Part shown: one piece after another, positions 34,823-42,763 of the stretch
How the letters are laid out: every line of letters starts with the position of its first letter
How positions within the stretch are numbered: the first letter of the stretch is position 1
Assembly (NCBI RefSeq): GCF_040096355.1
Contig: NZ_JBBMEX010000007.1
Span: 119,209-183,208, forward strand
Length of the DNA: 64,000 nucleotides
Direction of reading: 5' to 3'
Origin: Maccoyibacter intestinihominis
GTDB taxonomy: Bacteria; Bacillota; Clostridia; Lachnospirales; Lachnospiraceae
The notes under the pieces: model-generated
The model's input: only the letters and a program-made list of their open reading frames with translations
Told to the model about the DNA's origin: nothing
Databases searched by the model: none
Translations under genes and position numbers: made by a program

Positions 34823-34828
34823 TGCACA

Positions 34829-35218
34829 TCACTCCTCTGTCTGACTGTCATGAATCACCTTGTCCAATTTCTGTCGCTTCTCCGCTAAGATCGCATTGAT
34901 CTGCTCTTTGGTTACCGGATTGTCCGTCTCGTTCGTGCCGTATCTGCTAGAAGGCGGCATTTTTGCCTGTTCTAAAAGCTCCCGCTGTTCCATCTCACGA
35001 CGGCGTTCTAACTCTAATGCGACTTTTTTTGCGGCTTCTTCTAAGCGTAACCGTTCCGCAGCTTCCTGCTGCCTTTTTCGCTCTTCTTCCTCTTTTTGAC
35101 GCGCAAGCTCTTCCTGTGTGACATAATGAACATTGTATCCTTTTATAATGCTGTTTTTCAGCTTCTCACGTCTGTTACGTTCATCGATTAAGTCTCTCAT
35201 TGACATCCCTTTTCCCAT
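34829..35218 (-). CDS. Coiled-coil protein of unknown function
   Basis: A 129-residue protein with a long Glu/Arg/Lys-rich coiled coil in the middle (EELARQKEEEERKRQQEAAE and further) and a C-terminal NPVTKEQINAILAEKRQKL helix. The first residues contain three possible ATG starts (MGKGMSM); GGGATG before the third may serve as its ribosome site. It is transcribed away from sigG and followed by the 49-residue gene. I do not recognise the family; it may be a structural or sporulation-associated protein, but only position hints at that. Confidence 0.6.
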   Translation of the reverse strand: MGKGMSMRDLIDERNRREKLKNSIIKGYNVHYVTQEELARQKEEEERKRQQEAAERLRLEEAAKKVALELERRREMEQRELLEQAKMPPSSRYGTNETDNPVTKEQINAILAEKRQKLDKVIHDSQTEE

Positions 35219-35349
35219 CCACTTTATGGTCTTATTTTAGCATATCATTTTTTAAAAATAAAGATATTTTGAATAACTTTCCAAGAGAAAGCACATCCTA
35301 GTATCGTCCTCATTTTCCCCTACATATTTTTCATTCAGGAGGAACTGTC

Positions 35350-36129
35350 ATGGCAGCATACAAGGTTGAAATCTGCGGTGTAAACACTGCAAAACTCCCT
35401 ATTTTAAAGGAAAGTGAAAAGGAAGAACTCTTTGCTAAGATCAAACAGGGAGACATGGCTGCCAGGGAAACTTACATTAAGGGAAATCTGCGGCTCGTTT
35501 TAAGTGTCATCAAACGTTTTTCGAATCACAATGAAAATGTAGATGACCTGTTTCAGATCGGATGTATCGGTCTGATCAAATCCATTGATAACTTTAACCC
35601 GGATATGGGGGTAAAATTTTCCACATATGCCGTGCCGATGATCATCGGGGAGATCCGAAGATACCTGCGCGACAACAACTCGATCCGTGTAAGCCGCTCT
35701 TTGCGTGACACTGCCTATAAAGCGATCCATGCGAAAGAAATCTTAACGAGGACTGCTTCTACGGAACCGACATTAGAAGATATTGCAAAAGAAACCGGTA
35801 TCCCAAAAGAGGATATCGTCTTTGCACTCGATGCCATTCAGAGTCCTTTAAGTCTCTATGATCCGGTCTATACTGATGGTGGTGATGCGCTCTATGTCAT
35901 GGATCAGATTAGTGATAAGAAAAATAAAGAAGAAAAATGGATTGAAGAGCTCTCTTTAGGCGATGCCATGGATCGTTTAAATGAGCGTGAAAACTATATT
36001 ATCCGGCTTCGTTTTTTTGAGGGCAAGACCCAGATGGAAGTTGCCGAGGAAATCCATATTTCCCAGGCACAGGTCTCCCGTCTGGAAAAATCCGCCCTAA
36101 AGAGTATGAAAAATTATCTTTCTGTGTAG
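35350..36129 (+). CDS. sigG: Sporulation sigma factor SigG
   Basis: A 259-residue sigma-70 family factor, the late forespore sigma. The N-terminal YKVEICGVNTAKLPILKESE is diagnostic for SigG. Region 2 reads NVDDLFQIGCIGLIKSIDNF and FSTYAVPMIIGEIRRYLRDN, region 4 KTQMEVAEEIHISQAQVSRLE. GGAGG precedes the ATG. It is not next to sigE in the usual tandem: sigE and spoIIGA are on the other strand with a nuclease gene between. A weak SigF/SigG-like promoter (GTATC at 35301, CATATTT at 35323, 17 apart) is present upstream. Confidence 0.93.
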   Translation: MAAYKVEICGVNTAKLPILKESEKEELFAKIKQGDMAARETYIKGNLRLVLSVIKRFSNHNENVDDLFQIGCIGLIKSIDNFNPDMGVKFSTYAVPMIIGEIRRYLRDNNSIRVSRSLRDTAYKAIHAKEILTRTASTEPTLEDIAKETGIPKEDIVFALDAIQSPLSLYDPVYTDGGDALYVMDQISDKKNKEEKWIEELSLGDAMDRLNERENYIIRLRFFEGKTQMEVAEEIHISQAQVSRLEKSALKSMKNYLSV

Positions 36130-36154
36130 ATTTCGGTATAGATCAGCAATCCCA

Positions 36155-37756
36155 TTAACGATCCCATTTTTCACACAGTGCATTGATCTGGTCTGCAAAT
36201 TTTGCCATATCTTTATTTGCAGTTCCTTCATTTTTCTGGATGACCGCTAAGAGTCTCTCACCGGCTGCTAACAGTCTTGCAAAGACGTTCGAAGAAGCCT
36301 TGCTGCTCTTTGTCTTTTTCTTCACAAGATCTCTTGAACCCTGTGCAGTCTGCTGGTTCAGCACCAGATCAAACGTATCCCCACTGTATGGTGCTACGGC
36401 ATCGAGTCCTAATTCTTCTCGCAGATATGCAGCAAAGCCATCGCAGACCTCATCATCACCATGCACGATAAAGACCCGTTTTAACGGTGTCTTATAGGCT
36501 TTGATCCATTCTGTCAACATTCTCTTATCCGCATGACCGCTCAATCCCGGAAGGTTCATGATCTTCGCGTGAACTTCAATCTGCTCGCCAAACAATTTTA
36601 CTTCTTTGACACCGTTAAGCAGTGAATGTCCTAACGTTCCCGGCACCTGGAATCCGACAAAGACGATCGTGGAATCCGCTCTCCACAAATTATGTTTTAA
36701 ATGATGGCGGATACGGCCTGCCTCACACATACCGGAAGCAGATATGATTACCTTGGATTTTTCGTTAAAGTTGATCATCTTCGATTCATCACTTGTAATC
36801 GCCATCTTCAAACCGTCAAAACGAATCGGATTGATGCCTTTTCCGACTAATTCTAATGCCTCTTCGTCGAAACATTCTGCTACATTTTTATGAAAAATTC
36901 CGGTTGCCTCCACAGCAAGCGGACTGTCAATATAGACTTCAAAATCCTGATACTCTTTCATCAGATTTTCGGTCTTGATCCTTCTTAAAAAATAGAGTAA
37001 TTCCTGTGTCCTTCCTACAGAAAATGCCGGGATCACGACATTTCCGCCCCGGTGAAAGGTTTCGGTGATCACTTCTGCCAGTTCTTTTGCATAGTCGACA
37101 GACACCTCATGCAGACGGTCTCCATAGGTGGATTCCATGACTACATAATCGGCATCCTCGATAAAATGCGGATCTTTGATCAATGGTTTGTTGCCATTGC
37201 CAATGTCACCGGAAAAGACAATTTTTGTCTTTCCGTCTTCGTCCTCTGCCCATACCTCGATGGATGCAGAGCCTAACAGGTGTCCTGCGTCCACAAAACG
37301 GATGGTAAGTCCCGGTTCGATCTCAATTTTTTGTGCATATGGACATGGTACAAAATGCTCCATAACTCCCATTGCATCATTGATATCATAAAGCGGTACC
37401 ACTTCCGGTCTTCCGGCACGTCTTGCTTTCCGGTTCTTCCATTCTGCTTCAAACTGCTGGATATGCGCACTGTCTTTTAACATGATCTCGCAGAGTTCCG
37501 TTGTCGCATTTGTCGCATAGATCTTTCCGCGAAATCCATGGTTATAAAGTAGCGGCAGCAAGCCGGAATGATCGATGTGTGCATGTGTTACTAACACATA
37601 ATCGACCTCTGAAGCATTGACGGGTATCTCCTGATTGACATATAGATCTGCTCCCTGCTCCATTCCACAGTCGATCAGGACATGCGTCTGCCCCACTTTC
37701 AGATAATGACAGCTTCCTGTTACCTCATGATCTGCCCCCAAAAATTCCAGTTTCAT
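36155..37756 (-). CDS. MBL-fold/beta-CASP RNA exonuclease
   Basis: A 533-residue metallo-beta-lactamase-fold hydrolase. The zinc-binding THAHIDHSG, DAGHLLGSASIEVW and GDIGNGNKPLIKDP motifs are followed by the beta-CASP domain and the RNA-specificity domain (SASGMCEAGRIRHHLKHNLW, LSGHADKRML, HGDDEV). These are RNA-processing nucleases related to archaeal CPSF and bacterial YsgA-like proteins. The C-terminal 100 residues are a lineage-specific extension. ATG 37756 is chosen over an upstream GTG because GGAG is six bases before it. It is convergent with sigG, whose stop is 25 bases away. Confidence 0.87.
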   Translation of the reverse strand: MKLEFLGADHEVTGSCHYLKVGQTHVLIDCGMEQGADLYVNQEIPVNASEVDYVLVTHAHIDHSGLLPLLYNHGFRGKIYATNATTELCEIMLKDSAHIQQFEAEWKNRKARRAGRPEVVPLYDINDAMGVMEHFVPCPYAQKIEIEPGLTIRFVDAGHLLGSASIEVWAEDEDGKTKIVFSGDIGNGNKPLIKDPHFIEDADYVVMESTYGDRLHEVSVDYAKELAEVITETFHRGGNVVIPAFSVGRTQELLYFLRRIKTENLMKEYQDFEVYIDSPLAVEATGIFHKNVAECFDEEALELVGKGINPIRFDGLKMAITSDESKMINFNEKSKVIISASGMCEAGRIRHHLKHNLWRADSTIVFVGFQVPGTLGHSLLNGVKEVKLFGEQIEVHAKIMNLPGLSGHADKRMLTEWIKAYKTPLKRVFIVHGDDEVCDGFAAYLREELGLDAVAPYSGDTFDLVLNQQTAQGSRDLVKKKTKSSKASSNVFARLLAAGERLLAVIQKNEGTANKDMAKFADQINALCEKWDR

Positions 37757-37890
37757 ATACACTTCTCCTTTTACGTTTCCTCTGTATGCAGATTATTATA
37801 TGATTGATAGGATCATACTTATCGCAGTACCTCTCAAAAATCTGAGATTTTTATTATTATACCATATTTGTTTCGGAATTGTATATGCAA

Positions 37891-38640
37891 TTACTCGAAT
37901 TTTACAATTTCTTTTTTTAATCTTTTCATAATCTTCTTTTCTAACCGTGAGATATAGGATTGAGAAATCCCAAGCAGATCCGCCACTTCTTTCTGGGTCA
38001 TTTCCTCTCCGTTTTTTGTTCCAAGTCCAAAGCGCAGTTCTACGATCGTCCGCTCCCTGCCTGAGAGTTTTTTAATCGCTTCCCGTAAAAGCTGCTCCTC
38101 TACTTCGCTTTCGATCCCACGATAGATAATGTCCTCTTCGGTGCCTAATACATCGGATAGCAGCAGTTCATTGCCATCGTAGTCTACATTTAAAGGTTCG
38201 TCTATGCTGACCTCTAACTTTGTCTTATTATTTCGCCGCAGATACATCAGAATCTCATTTTCGATGCAGCGGGAAGCATAGGTTGCCAGCTTGATATTTT
38301 TTTCCGGATTAAAGGTATTGATCGATTTGATCAGACCGATCGTTCCGATCGAGATCAGATCCTCTACTCCGACACCGGTATTGTCGAATTTTTTTGCGAT
38401 ATAAACGACCAGCCTTAAATTGTGTTCTATTAACATGGAACGCGCCTCTTTTAAGCTCTCCTCTTCTCCATTCACCAGTCCCTGTATGTAATGTGCCTCA
38501 TCGATCGCATCTAATGGAGGTGGCAGAACTTCACTTCCTCCGATGTAGTGCACTTCATTTTTCTTTTTTAAAAACATAGAATAGAAAGACGGTATGATCC
38601 GAATTCCCATTTTTCCCGGCAGATTCATTTTTATGTACAT
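37891..38640 (-). CDS. sigE: Pro-sigma-E, mother-cell sporulation sigma factor
   Basis: A 249-residue sigma factor made as an inactive precursor. The pro-sequence of about 32 residues ends at the processing site HY/IGGSEVLPPP, which matches the B. subtilis site YY/IGGSEALPPP cleaved by SpoIIGA. Region 2 has VEDLISIGTIGLIKSINTF, region 4 TQKEVADLLGISQSYISRLE. ATG 38640 follows AAAGGAG by nine bases. It lies 19 bases after spoIIGA in the same operon. Confidence 0.95.
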   Translation of the reverse strand: MYIKMNLPGKMGIRIIPSFYSMFLKKKNEVHYIGGSEVLPPPLDAIDEAHYIQGLVNGEEESLKEARSMLIEHNLRLVVYIAKKFDNTGVGVEDLISIGTIGLIKSINTFNPEKNIKLATYASRCIENEILMYLRRNNKTKLEVSIDEPLNVDYDGNELLLSDVLGTEEDIIYRGIESEVEEQLLREAIKKLSGRERTIVELRFGLGTKNGEEMTQKEVADLLGISQSYISRLEKKIMKRLKKEIVKFE

Positions 38641-38659
38641 TTTCTGCTGCTCCTTTCCT

Positions 38660-39436
38660 TTACCATAATCGCCCATTTAAAATTATCCGGTATGTACTGT
38701 CTTTTAAAAATTTTTCTTCCACAATGGCAAAAACTGCCGGTTGTATCGCAATTTCTTTTTTTTCTTTTTTAATATAAAGGGAATCCAGTATCACCGCCTG
38801 CACCATGCCGTGCTCTTCTCCAAGTGATACAAATGGTATATAGCGGTACAACACCGGCTCCTCCCCTGTAAGCATCTCTAACGTGTTCTTTTCTATAAGG
38901 CTGACCGGAAGATTACTGTACGGGTCCATAAGCAAATTTCCCGTATCGAAAAAACCTTTTGTGGAAACTTCTTTCCCTTTATGGCATACTCTGATATCAT
39001 AGATTTTTTCTTCCTCCTTCCGGTCCTGAAACAGGAGTAAAAATATAGTCACCACTCCTGCTATGCCTCCCATAACCCATCCAAAGAGATTCCTTTGTCC
39101 TAAGAGCCGGCAAAGCCACTCTACCGAACCGCCAAGCAGCAGCATGATCAGATATCCCGCTGCATAGTCTGTCAAAAATTCACGAATACTTTTCTGCTGA
39201 AAGCAAAAATAGAACATCAGCGGATTGATAAGAAGGTGTACAAGTATTTTATAAATCCCTGCATTTTTCAATAAAAGCATACTGGCAGCCACACTCAATA
39301 CGCCCAACAATGCCATCACTGCCATTCGTCCTGTTTTTGTCTGTTTTCTTCTGACTTCCCGAATAAGGAAGAGGGTCAGGTAGTCGAAGAAAAAGTTGGT
39401 CACGATGTATACATCTATGTAAAACTCATAATGCAC
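38660..39436 (-). CDS. spoIIGA: SpoIIGA, pro-SigE processing aspartic protease
   Basis: A 258-residue membrane protease. Five hydrophobic segments cover residues 1-140; the C-terminal half carries the aspartic-protease motif FFDTGN with catalytic Asp at about residue 164 and the substrate-groove segment DPYSNLPVSLIEK. It acts at the sporulation septum to cleave pro-SigE, encoded next. The promoter has the unusual spacing and Spo0A boxes of spoIIG. Confidence 0.93.
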   Translation of the reverse strand: MHYEFYIDVYIVTNFFFDYLTLFLIREVRRKQTKTGRMAVMALLGVLSVAASMLLLKNAGIYKILVHLLINPLMFYFCFQQKSIREFLTDYAAGYLIMLLLGGSVEWLCRLLGQRNLFGWVMGGIAGVVTIFLLLFQDRKEEEKIYDIRVCHKGKEVSTKGFFDTGNLLMDPYSNLPVSLIEKNTLEMLTGEEPVLYRYIPFVSLGEEHGMVQAVILDSLYIKKEKKEIAIQPAVFAIVEEKFLKDSTYRIILNGRLW

Positions 39437-39485
39437 CTGCTACCTCCATTGCTGCTTTTGAAATCTCTTTGATCGGTACGAACCT

Positions 39486-39561
39486 ATTATATGAAATATC
39501 AGATGCTTTTTTTGTCAAAATCAAAGTGGCGAAATACAGGAATCATCCTGTCCTTTCGACA
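39486..39561 (-). promoter_or_regulatory. spoIIG promoter with 21-bp spacer and Spo0A boxes
   Basis: On the minus strand TTGACA (39513-39518) and TATAAT (39486-39491) are both perfect but 21 bases apart instead of 17. Spo0A boxes lie just upstream: TGTCGAA on the minus strand (39555-39561) and TGGCGAA on the plus strand (39527-39533). In B. subtilis the same over-long spacing makes spoIIG dependent on phosphorylated Spo0A. Confidence 0.82.
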
Positions 39562-39629
39562 GACCTTCCCATAATATCCGAAAATCCCGGATCGTTACAG
39601 AACGGTAATTGCGTGAGAAATTTCTTATA

Positions 39630-39679
39630 AGGATCAGGGTGTCAAAAAACTTCAAACCGCCTTTTGACACCCTGATCCT
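39630..39679. terminator. Perfect 18-bp inverted repeat, possible insulator or terminator
   Basis: AGGATCAGGGTGTCAAAA (39630-39647) pairs exactly with TTTTGACACCCTGATCCT (39662-39679) around a 14-base loop. No T-run follows on either strand. With the adjacent terminator it separates the chemoreceptor gene from the sporulation promoter. The rest of 39437-39749 is regulatory DNA without a gene. Confidence 0.6.
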
Positions 39680-39685
39680 ATAAAA

Positions 39686-39716
39686 CAAAAAAGAAAGCAG
39701 ATCTCTCTGCTTTCTT
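39686..39716 (-). terminator. Terminator of the chemoreceptor gene
   Basis: AAGAAAGCAGA / TCTGCTTTCTT stem (39691-39716), four-base loop, followed on the minus strand by a run of T residues. Confidence 0.8.
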
Positions 39717-39749
39717 TTACGTTATCTATCGTAATATACTTCCCTGTTA

Positions 39750-41432
39750 CTATTTGCGGATCTTGAAGCTCTTGATCAACTGCTCTAACGTTCCTGCCTG
39801 ATCGCTCATTTCCTGACTTGCTGCCGCACACTGCTGTGAAGTTGCGGAATTTGTCTGAACAACACTGTTGATCTGCTCAACTCCCTGATTGATCTGTGTC
39901 ATCGTTGCTGCATCTGCCTCTAATGCTACCGCGATCTTGTATACTTCTGCAGTCGCTGCTTTAGAGCTTTCTACAACCTGCTCTAACTGTTTTGCAGTCT
40001 CATCTGCAATGACTTTACCTCTCTCAACCGCGGATACGGAGGTCTCGATCAGATCACGGGACTCTTTGGCTGCTTCCGCACTCTGTGCTGCAAGAAGGGA
40101 TACCTGATCTGCTACCACGGCAAATCCTTTTCCTGCTTCTCCTGCTCTTGCTGCCTCGATGGAAGCATTCAGTGCTAACAGATTGGTCTGTGAAGCAATG
40201 TCATTGATCGCTGCAATAATGTTGCCGATCTCCTGAGAGGTATTACTGATCTCATCCATGGCTTCGACCATTTCCTGCATCTTCTGGTTACTGATCATAA
40301 CAGCTTCTTCGGAAGATTCTACTTCCTTGCTGATATCTTTTGCATTCTTTGCATTACCGGATACGCGCTCGCTGACTTCGTCAATCGTTGCCGTAAGCTC
40401 TTCTGTAACACCTGCCTGCTCAGTTGCACCTTCTGCTAAATCCATGGAACCTGCTGCTACCTGTTCTGCTCCGTTGGTTACCTGATCTGCAACGCTTTGA
40501 ACGTTTGTGATCATATCTGCCATACTGTGCTCAAATGCTTTAAAGGATGTTAAGATTCCTTTGAAATCTCCCTTCCATTCTACGGATGGATTGACAACAA
40601 AGTTCCCTTTTTCAAATTCCTGCATTGAAGCACCGATATCGTCTACATAAGAAGATAAGGTTGCTATAGAAGATCTTAAGCTGTCTGCTAATGAACCCAG
40701 CTCATCATCTGCCTGATAATCCAAAGTGCTGTGAAGATTTCCTTGGGACAATTCTTTCGTTGTCTCCTCCAATGCAGCTAATGGTATCAAAATAGATGCA
40801 ATAATACGTTTTCCAACTACTACTGCGGATGCGATGCCGATTAAATTGAATATGATAATACCAATAATATTGGAAACTGCATCACGCTTACTTGCAAACA
40901 TCAGTTTGTCCACTTGTTCATCTGTAATCTTTTGTATTTCTTTTGCGGTATCTACTGCTTCGGATAATGCCGGTGCACATTTTGTCAGTATCTTTTCCGT
41001 TGCATCTTTCTGATTTCCTGCTTCAATCTCATCGATAATATCCATACCGATGGTCCCCCACTTATTCATCTGGGTCACATACTGATTATAGAGCTTGTCC
41101 TCAATGACCCCTGTTTTTTTCATTGCATCTAACTCTTGATCAATATTCTTTAAAGCATCGTCTACATTTTTCTTATATGTAACATAACTTGACTTATCGT
41201 CATTTAACGCCATCTCACGGATATTTCTGGCTGCAATATTTACATTCAGTCTGCACATCTGAACGGCTGTGTCAGCCCGCTGTACTTTGTTAGAATAATT
41301 ACTGAGATTTCTAAGCAGTATCGTCTCTCCTACGATTGCTAAGATTCCTGAAAATACCATCAGTACGATCACGATCAGATAGCCGGTTATCATTTTTTTT
41401 CTGATAAGCATTCCATCTAATTTTTTAAACAT
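39750..41432 (-). CDS. Methyl-accepting chemotaxis protein with four-helix-bundle sensor
   Basis: A 560-residue chemoreceptor. Membrane segments at about 12-32 and 185-205 bound an extracellular helical bundle (NIREMALNDDKSSYVTYKK and following), of the 4HB_MCP type. HAMP and a cytoplasmic coiled coil follow with tip SQTNLLALNASIEAARAGEA. ATG 41432 is preferred because GGGAGAG is seven bases before it and the sequence then starts MFKKLDGMLIRKKM; an in-frame ATG 31 codons upstream lacks a ribosome site. Single gene with its own terminator. Confidence 0.88.
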   Translation of the reverse strand: MFKKLDGMLIRKKMITGYLIVIVLMVFSGILAIVGETILLRNLSNYSNKVQRADTAVQMCRLNVNIAARNIREMALNDDKSSYVTYKKNVDDALKNIDQELDAMKKTGVIEDKLYNQYVTQMNKWGTIGMDIIDEIEAGNQKDATEKILTKCAPALSEAVDTAKEIQKITDEQVDKLMFASKRDAVSNIIGIIIFNLIGIASAVVVGKRIIASILIPLAALEETTKELSQGNLHSTLDYQADDELGSLADSLRSSIATLSSYVDDIGASMQEFEKGNFVVNPSVEWKGDFKGILTSFKAFEHSMADMITNVQSVADQVTNGAEQVAAGSMDLAEGATEQAGVTEELTATIDEVSERVSGNAKNAKDISKEVESSEEAVMISNQKMQEMVEAMDEISNTSQEIGNIIAAINDIASQTNLLALNASIEAARAGEAGKGFAVVADQVSLLAAQSAEAAKESRDLIETSVSAVERGKVIADETAKQLEQVVESSKAATAEVYKIAVALEADAATMTQINQGVEQINSVVQTNSATSQQCAAASQEMSDQAGTLEQLIKSFKIRK

Positions 41433-41586
41433 ATGCTTCTCTCCCTTTTTGTGTATTTTTTGTATTCTCTCATATACGATTATTATAATCAGATTGGTAG
41501 GCTTTTGCAATATTGTTTTCGTCATATTTTGTCAAAAAATGCAATTTTTTACGCTGCTTTTTATAAATATCCAAAGTCCGTCAGAA

Positions 41587-41855
41587 CTACCGTTCCATGC
41601 AGTCTGTGGTGCTGTCTATAATCTTTCTACACTGTTTTTTTAACTCCTCTGCTGTCTGACTGCATACCAGCTCTTCTAATACTTCGTAGGGTTTTTCCTC
41701 CTGTGATGCACTGCCTCCATCAAGTGTCTTGCTCTCTCATACGAGACGGAGCTACTCTCTGCTGAGGTGAATTTTTCTGTCAGCTCTGCTACTACGGGGA
41801 TCAGTTCTTCCATTCCATAATCGATCTGCTGATCTGTTTTCTGCTCTGTATTCAT
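41587..41855 (-). pseudogene. Remnant of a DUF6179-like gene with internal deletion
   Basis: The frame starts MNTEQKTDQQIDYGMEELIP at 41855, reads VVAELTEKFTSAESSSVSYE, then meets a stop at 41676. The neighbouring frame continues the coding sense (EEKPYEVLEELVCSQTAEEL to 41587). The start codon overlaps the stop of the preceding frame (ATGA). From memory the N-terminus resembles the longer Lachnospiraceae proteins called DUF6179, so the middle has been lost by a frame-shifting deletion. Family name tentative. Confidence 0.55.
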
Positions 41856-42159
41856 GCCTCATCCTCCCGATATTTTCCGATATATTTTTTCGTACCGGTC
41901 CGCACCTCTCTTGCGAATGTATCAAGTACCGTTCCCTCTAAATAATCAAGATCTCCGGCACAGATTCCATCAAATTTCTCTTTCATGTACTCTAACAGCT
42001 CATCATCGGTCAGTTCATCTAAGGATTCATTTTTATACAGATAAAAAATATCCTGTAACCGCATCAATGTATCCGCATAGTTTTCCTGCATGATAAACGG
42101 GGAGTCGCAAAAATGAAAAACCAGCTTTTTTAGGATTCCCTCCCCAAATTCTACTCTCT
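41852..42159 (-). pseudogene. C-terminal remnant of a DUF6323-like gene
   Basis: An open frame without start signal runs from just after the acetyltransferase stop: RVEFGEGILKKLVFHFCDSP, then MQENYADTLMRLQDIFYLYK, LTDDELLEYMKEKF and a stop at 41852 that overlaps the next start. The only ATG (42091) has no ribosome site and lies within well-conserved-looking sequence, so the true N-terminus appears to have been deleted. It resembles, from memory, DUF6323 proteins that precede DUF6179 genes. Both together form a decayed operon of unknown function. Confidence 0.5.
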
Positions 42160-42160
42160 G

Positions 42161-42730
42161 CTACTCCCTTAAGCTGTTTTTCCGCTCCTGTACCAGCAGT
42201 TCTGCGTCCTCCCTGCTCATGCAGGTAACGTGCTCCGTGCGTATATCATCCATCAATTTCCAATGGATATCACGGTTGGTATGATGATAGATAAATCCGC
42301 ATTTTTCCTGTACCCGTTTTGATTTCTCATTTCCATCAAAATAGCCACACCAGATCCTGTCTAACTTCAAATCTTCAAAACCGTGCCTTAACAGTTCCTC
42401 CACAGCTTCCGGTATCAGTCCCTGTCCCCAGAACGGCACTCCGATCCAATATCCGATCTCTCCTTCGGTGTCAGGAATATCTAAATTACTTGCAGACCCG
42501 ATCATCAGTCCTACACTGCCTACTGCCTGATCCTGATCTTTTGGTATTACTGCATAGGTCTCATCCGCAGATAATACATTCTTTATGATCTCTCTGCTGT
42601 CTTCTACACTTGTATGTATCGGCCAGCCGGCAATGGGGCCAACCCTTGGATCTTTTGCGTATTCATACAGGCTTTTAGCATCTGATTCCTGCCATTTACG
42701 CAGTATCAGTCTTTTGGTTGTTAATTCCAT
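42161..42730 (-). CDS. GNAT-family N-acetyltransferase (RimJ/RimL type)
   Basis: A 189-residue acetyl-CoA-dependent acetyltransferase. It starts MELTTKRLILRKWQESDAKS, shows IGYWIGVPFWGQGLIPEAV (acetyl-CoA pyrophosphate loop with Q/G-x-G) and NEKSKRVQEKCGF, all typical of the RimJ/RimL group that acetylates protein N-termini or small amines. The substrate is not readable. The C-terminus abuts the truncated DUF remnant directly, suggesting that a deletion joined the two. Confidence 0.85.
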   Translation of the reverse strand: MELTTKRLILRKWQESDAKSLYEYAKDPRVGPIAGWPIHTSVEDSREIIKNVLSADETYAVIPKDQDQAVGSVGLMIGSASNLDIPDTEGEIGYWIGVPFWGQGLIPEAVEELLRHGFEDLKLDRIWCGYFDGNEKSKRVQEKCGFIYHHTNRDIHWKLMDDIRTEHVTCMSREDAELLVQERKNSLRE

Positions 42731-42763
42731 GAAAATTCTCCCGTTCTTGTATTGCTATGTTTT

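Noticed and set aside
37840..37860. Terminator after sigE in the AT-rich palindrome AAAAATCTGAGATTTTT
   Set aside because: It lies upstream of the nuclease gene rather than after sigE, and the stem would have too short a loop and only A-T pairs.
41433..41525. Longer N-terminus for the second chemoreceptor
   Set aside because: The extra 31 codons are hydrophobic by chance, lack a ribosome site and include the Shine-Dalgarno sequence of the internal ATG.
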